From positions 1 to 16,909 of the forward strand of contig CAUZSH010000045.1 of the NCBI GenBank assembly GCA_963582935.1: a stretch of 16,909 nt of DNA. The letters run 5' to 3'. A program made the position numbers and the translations under genes. Under the pieces are notes generated by a model. The model had not been told where the DNA came from. It worked only from the letters and a program-made list of their open reading frames with translations, and did no database searches. Origin of the DNA: CAUZSH01 sp963582935 (GTDB lineage: Bacteria; Pseudomonadota; Gammaproteobacteria; Francisellales; Francisellaceae). Below, piece after piece: positions 15,507 through 16,909 of this stretch. The first letter of the stretch is position 1. Each line of letters starts with the position of its first letter.

Positions 15507-16000
15507 TTAACCAATACTCTTTACTAAACTTGTCTTATTAGATTTTTCACGGTGCATAACAAAGCCAAGCGCTATAGCAGAGCTTGCTGCAGCAATAGCG
15601 AGGTAAATAGCAGGAAATATTAACATTCCAGTTTGCTCAATAAAGATCATATTTAAAAGTGTTGCGGTTCCACCAAAAAGTCCAAATCCAAGATTATAAC
15701 TAAATGATAAGGCTGTAAATCGAGTTCGTGGTGAAAACAAATGGCTTAGCACACCCATAACAGGACCAATGAAGCCTGCACCCAGTATTGCAAACCCTAT
15801 TTGAGCAATCAGTAACGATTGAACTGTTGGGTTATTAATCATCAACATATACAAAGGATACCCAACCACTGCTAACATTATGGCTGCAGAAAACATCACA
15901 ATTTTATACCCAACCTTATCCGCAAAATAACCGAAGAAGACGAAACTGGAGCGATAAATCTTAAAAAAGGCAGCCGCATATAGGTACAAGGTATTTACAG
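15507..16000 (-). pseudogene. MFS transporter (MHS-type), C-terminal half only
   Basis: About 165 residues of a major-facilitator transporter remain, out of the roughly 430 normal for metabolite:H+ symporters. The inter-helix motif FGYFADKVGYK (position of the second MFS motif A) is present. So are GPVMGVLSHLFSPRTRFTALSFSYNLGFGLFGGTA, a hallmark of the MHS/ProP group with its R-x-R/T-x-L-S-x-x-YN-G signature, and a final helix pair ending at a TAA at 15507. Everything before the loop is missing: the frame runs without a break into antisense IS3-family sequence near 15985-16004, and the only in-frame ATG (16034) is inside that element. It is therefore a truncated, non-functional gene. MHS transporters carry osmolytes or small carboxylates; the substrate here is unknown. 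Confidence 0.75.
15524..15550 (-). repeat. 27-bp direct repeat, copy 2
   Basis: This copy lies inside the last codons of the truncated MFS transporter and matches 14886-14912 at 26 of 27 bases. Confidence 0.8.
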
Positions 16001-16367
16001 AACTTTGAGCTAGATTTAGAGATTGAAGCAACATTTCGTAAACATAAAAGCAGATATACTGTTAAACGCATATATGAAGAGTTTAAAGATAAAGAATTGA
16101 AGGTTACTGAAAATAAGGTATCAGAACGTATGAAGCATTTAAATTTAGCTGCCAAGGATAAAAAAGCCTTCGTTAAAACCATTGACTCTAATCATAACAA
16201 GCATGTTCCGCCAAATGAATTCCCTTTCCTAAATCTGAGATATTGAAAACTACTATAATGTATAAACAAAACATTCCACGATAAATTACATGACTCCAAA
16301 AGAGTTTGAGTTTCAGATGGATACTGAAAAATTAAACTATCCCAAATTGGTGGGGTAGGTCAGTCCA
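16001..16367 (+). mobile_element. IS3-family insertion sequence remnant (OrfB without its DDE core)
   Basis: In the plus strand 16001-16218 encodes the HTH_21-type part of an IS3 OrfB transposase (RKHKSRYTVKRIYEEF, then SERMKHLNL and TIDSNHNKHVPPN). From 16239 to the TAG at 16356, in another frame, come its last residues (DIENYYN, then KHSTINYMTPKEFE) with an in-frame TAA at 16262-16264. The roughly 120-150 residues between them, which carry the DDE catalytic triad, are deleted, as are OrfA and the left end. The right terminus appears to be GTAGGTCAGTCCA, ending at 16367. No matching left inverted repeat is visible in the window. The element is dead, and its left edge coincides with the break in the MFS gene. 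Confidence 0.75.
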
Positions 16368-16374
16368 TATATTC

Positions 16375-16494
16375 CTAGTATATAGGACAAGCCTTAAAAT
16401 ATATAAAATAATCCAACGCAGATAATATGATTATAGGTAATATAGTGCATATTGTAATTATTATAGTGTATATTGTAATTATTAATTTTTTCAT
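16375..16494 (-). CDS. Hypothetical 39-residue hydrophobic peptide
   Basis: From the ATG at 16494 to a TAG at 16375 the frame encodes a short Lys-Lys start, one long Ile-rich hydrophobic segment (about residues 4-27) and a polar tail ending KACPIY. It could be a small single-span membrane peptide, but the DNA is very AT-rich and the Shine-Dalgarno is weak, so it may be a chance ORF. A 21-bp tandem repeat inside it encodes the repeated heptad IITIYTI / IITICTI. Confidence 0.2.
   Translation of the reverse strand: MKKLIITIYTIIITICTILPIIILSALDYFIYFKACPIY
16441..16482. repeat. 21-bp tandem repeat, two units
   Basis: The units 16441-16461 and 16462-16482 differ at one base (C or T at the eighth position). 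The length is a multiple of three, so the duplication keeps the frame of the small ORF that covers it. Confidence 0.8.
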
Positions 16495-16546
16495 GTTATT
16501 CACTTTTCGTCAAACGATAGTTTATTTATACCGTTCATGTTTTCAT

Positions 16547-16776
16547 TCAAATTGAGTCACCACAGATACTGCAATCTACTTTCATCATCTCTATGGGTGC
16601 GCCATTCACCAATATAAATGCTACCTTTAAACCATGACTTGGTGAGTTTTTCTTTATTATAAAATATTCACCTTTTATGGCGTTATCTATACTATCTACC
16701 TCAAATACTGCATGGGATATATTTTATATCTTCACGGTAAGGTGCATCCTCGCAATAATTAAGATCGATTATACTA
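16547..16776 (-). pseudogene. VOC-family (glyoxalase-like) protein, frameshifted C-terminal part
   Basis: On the minus strand one frame reads IIDLNYCEDAPYREDIKYIP and then stops. Another frame takes over within a few bases with HAVFEVDSIDNAIKG, LKVAFILVNGAPIEMMK and a stop at 16547. Together they make the second half of a vicinal-oxygen-chelate protein (VPHxAFEVDDLDxAI...GVRVAFIxxNGAPVELL type). The break falls between P and H near 16711-16717; adding back two bases (CCA CAT for CCAT) restores one continuous protein. The N-terminal half is not found before the window ends. These proteins use a metal to bind diverse small molecules, so no substrate can be given. Confidence 0.6.
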
Positions 16777-16909
16777 CTTCTGTTTAAACTCTATTGCACA
16801 AACTGTTCTAGATAAAGTTACTTCTTAGCCTAAGGTTTACTTTGATTGTAAGCAATGAACTAATGACATACTGGAGCCATAGAAGCAATTTTTCAAAAAA
16901 TAGCATGTA

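Noticed and set aside
16776..16909. CTATTGCACAAA near 16791 as the end of another insertion sequence, with a short cysteine-containing frame beyond it
   Set aside because: The motif resembles some IS termini, but the window ends before any transposase can be identified, and no matching second end is visible.
1..16909. CRISPR array, tRNA, rRNA, integrase or att site
   Set aside because: No regularly spaced repeats, no cloverleaf-like sequence, and no recombinase apart from the IS3 fragment were found by reading both strands.

Overview
The window is about 17 kb of AT-rich chromosomal DNA from a gammaproteobacterium. The evidence is a YqgE-YqgF pair, a zwf-pgl pair, a MutT of gammaproteobacterial type, an AsmA-family protein and an RND efflux pump with its adaptor. 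The low GC, the many decayed genes and the MHS-type transporter remnant would suit a host-associated lineage such as Legionellales or Piscirickettsiaceae, but that placement is an inference.

Layout, left to right: the first 60 codons of a DEAD-box RNA helicase run off the left edge (minus strand). About 445 bp without a convincing gene follows. Next come mutT (minus), divergent from the overlapping pair yqgE-yqgF (ruvX) (plus), and then zwf-pgl (minus), which feeds glucose 6-phosphate into the oxidative pentose phosphate pathway. The 411 bp upstream of zwf is gene debris: a small ORF with a perfect Shine-Dalgarno but no start codon, a Fic-type gene collapsed to its two ends, and a 20-codon ORF with a strong Shine-Dalgarno that overlaps the zwf start. 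A 1231-residue AsmA-family protein (minus, GTG start) is divergent from an APC permease with a USP-like tail (plus). A two-gene operon follows on the minus strand, an RND adaptor and a HAE1-like pump overlapping by ATGA, and then a hotdog thioesterase (plus).

The right-hand 1.5 kb is decayed accessory DNA. It holds the C-terminal half of an MHS-type MFS transporter, truncated at a junction with an IS3-family remnant whose catalytic core is deleted. Beyond it lie a tiny membrane-type ORF containing a 21-bp tandem repeat and a frameshifted VOC-family gene. A second scrap of an MFS C-terminus (a 27-bp direct repeat, 26/27 identical) lies on the other side of the thioesterase gene, so two transporter tails bracket that gene.

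Regulation: a perfect FNR-type box (TTGAT-N4-ATCAA) lies upstream of the APC permease. A 9/10 match lies about 63 bp upstream of the predicted start site of the RND operon. Together they hint at oxygen-responsive control of two transport units. I see no CRISPR array, tRNA, rRNA or complete mobile element, and no clearly new multi-gene system. The least explained items are the FNR-like boxes, the chain of remnants feeding into zwf, and the duplicated transporter tails around the thioesterase.
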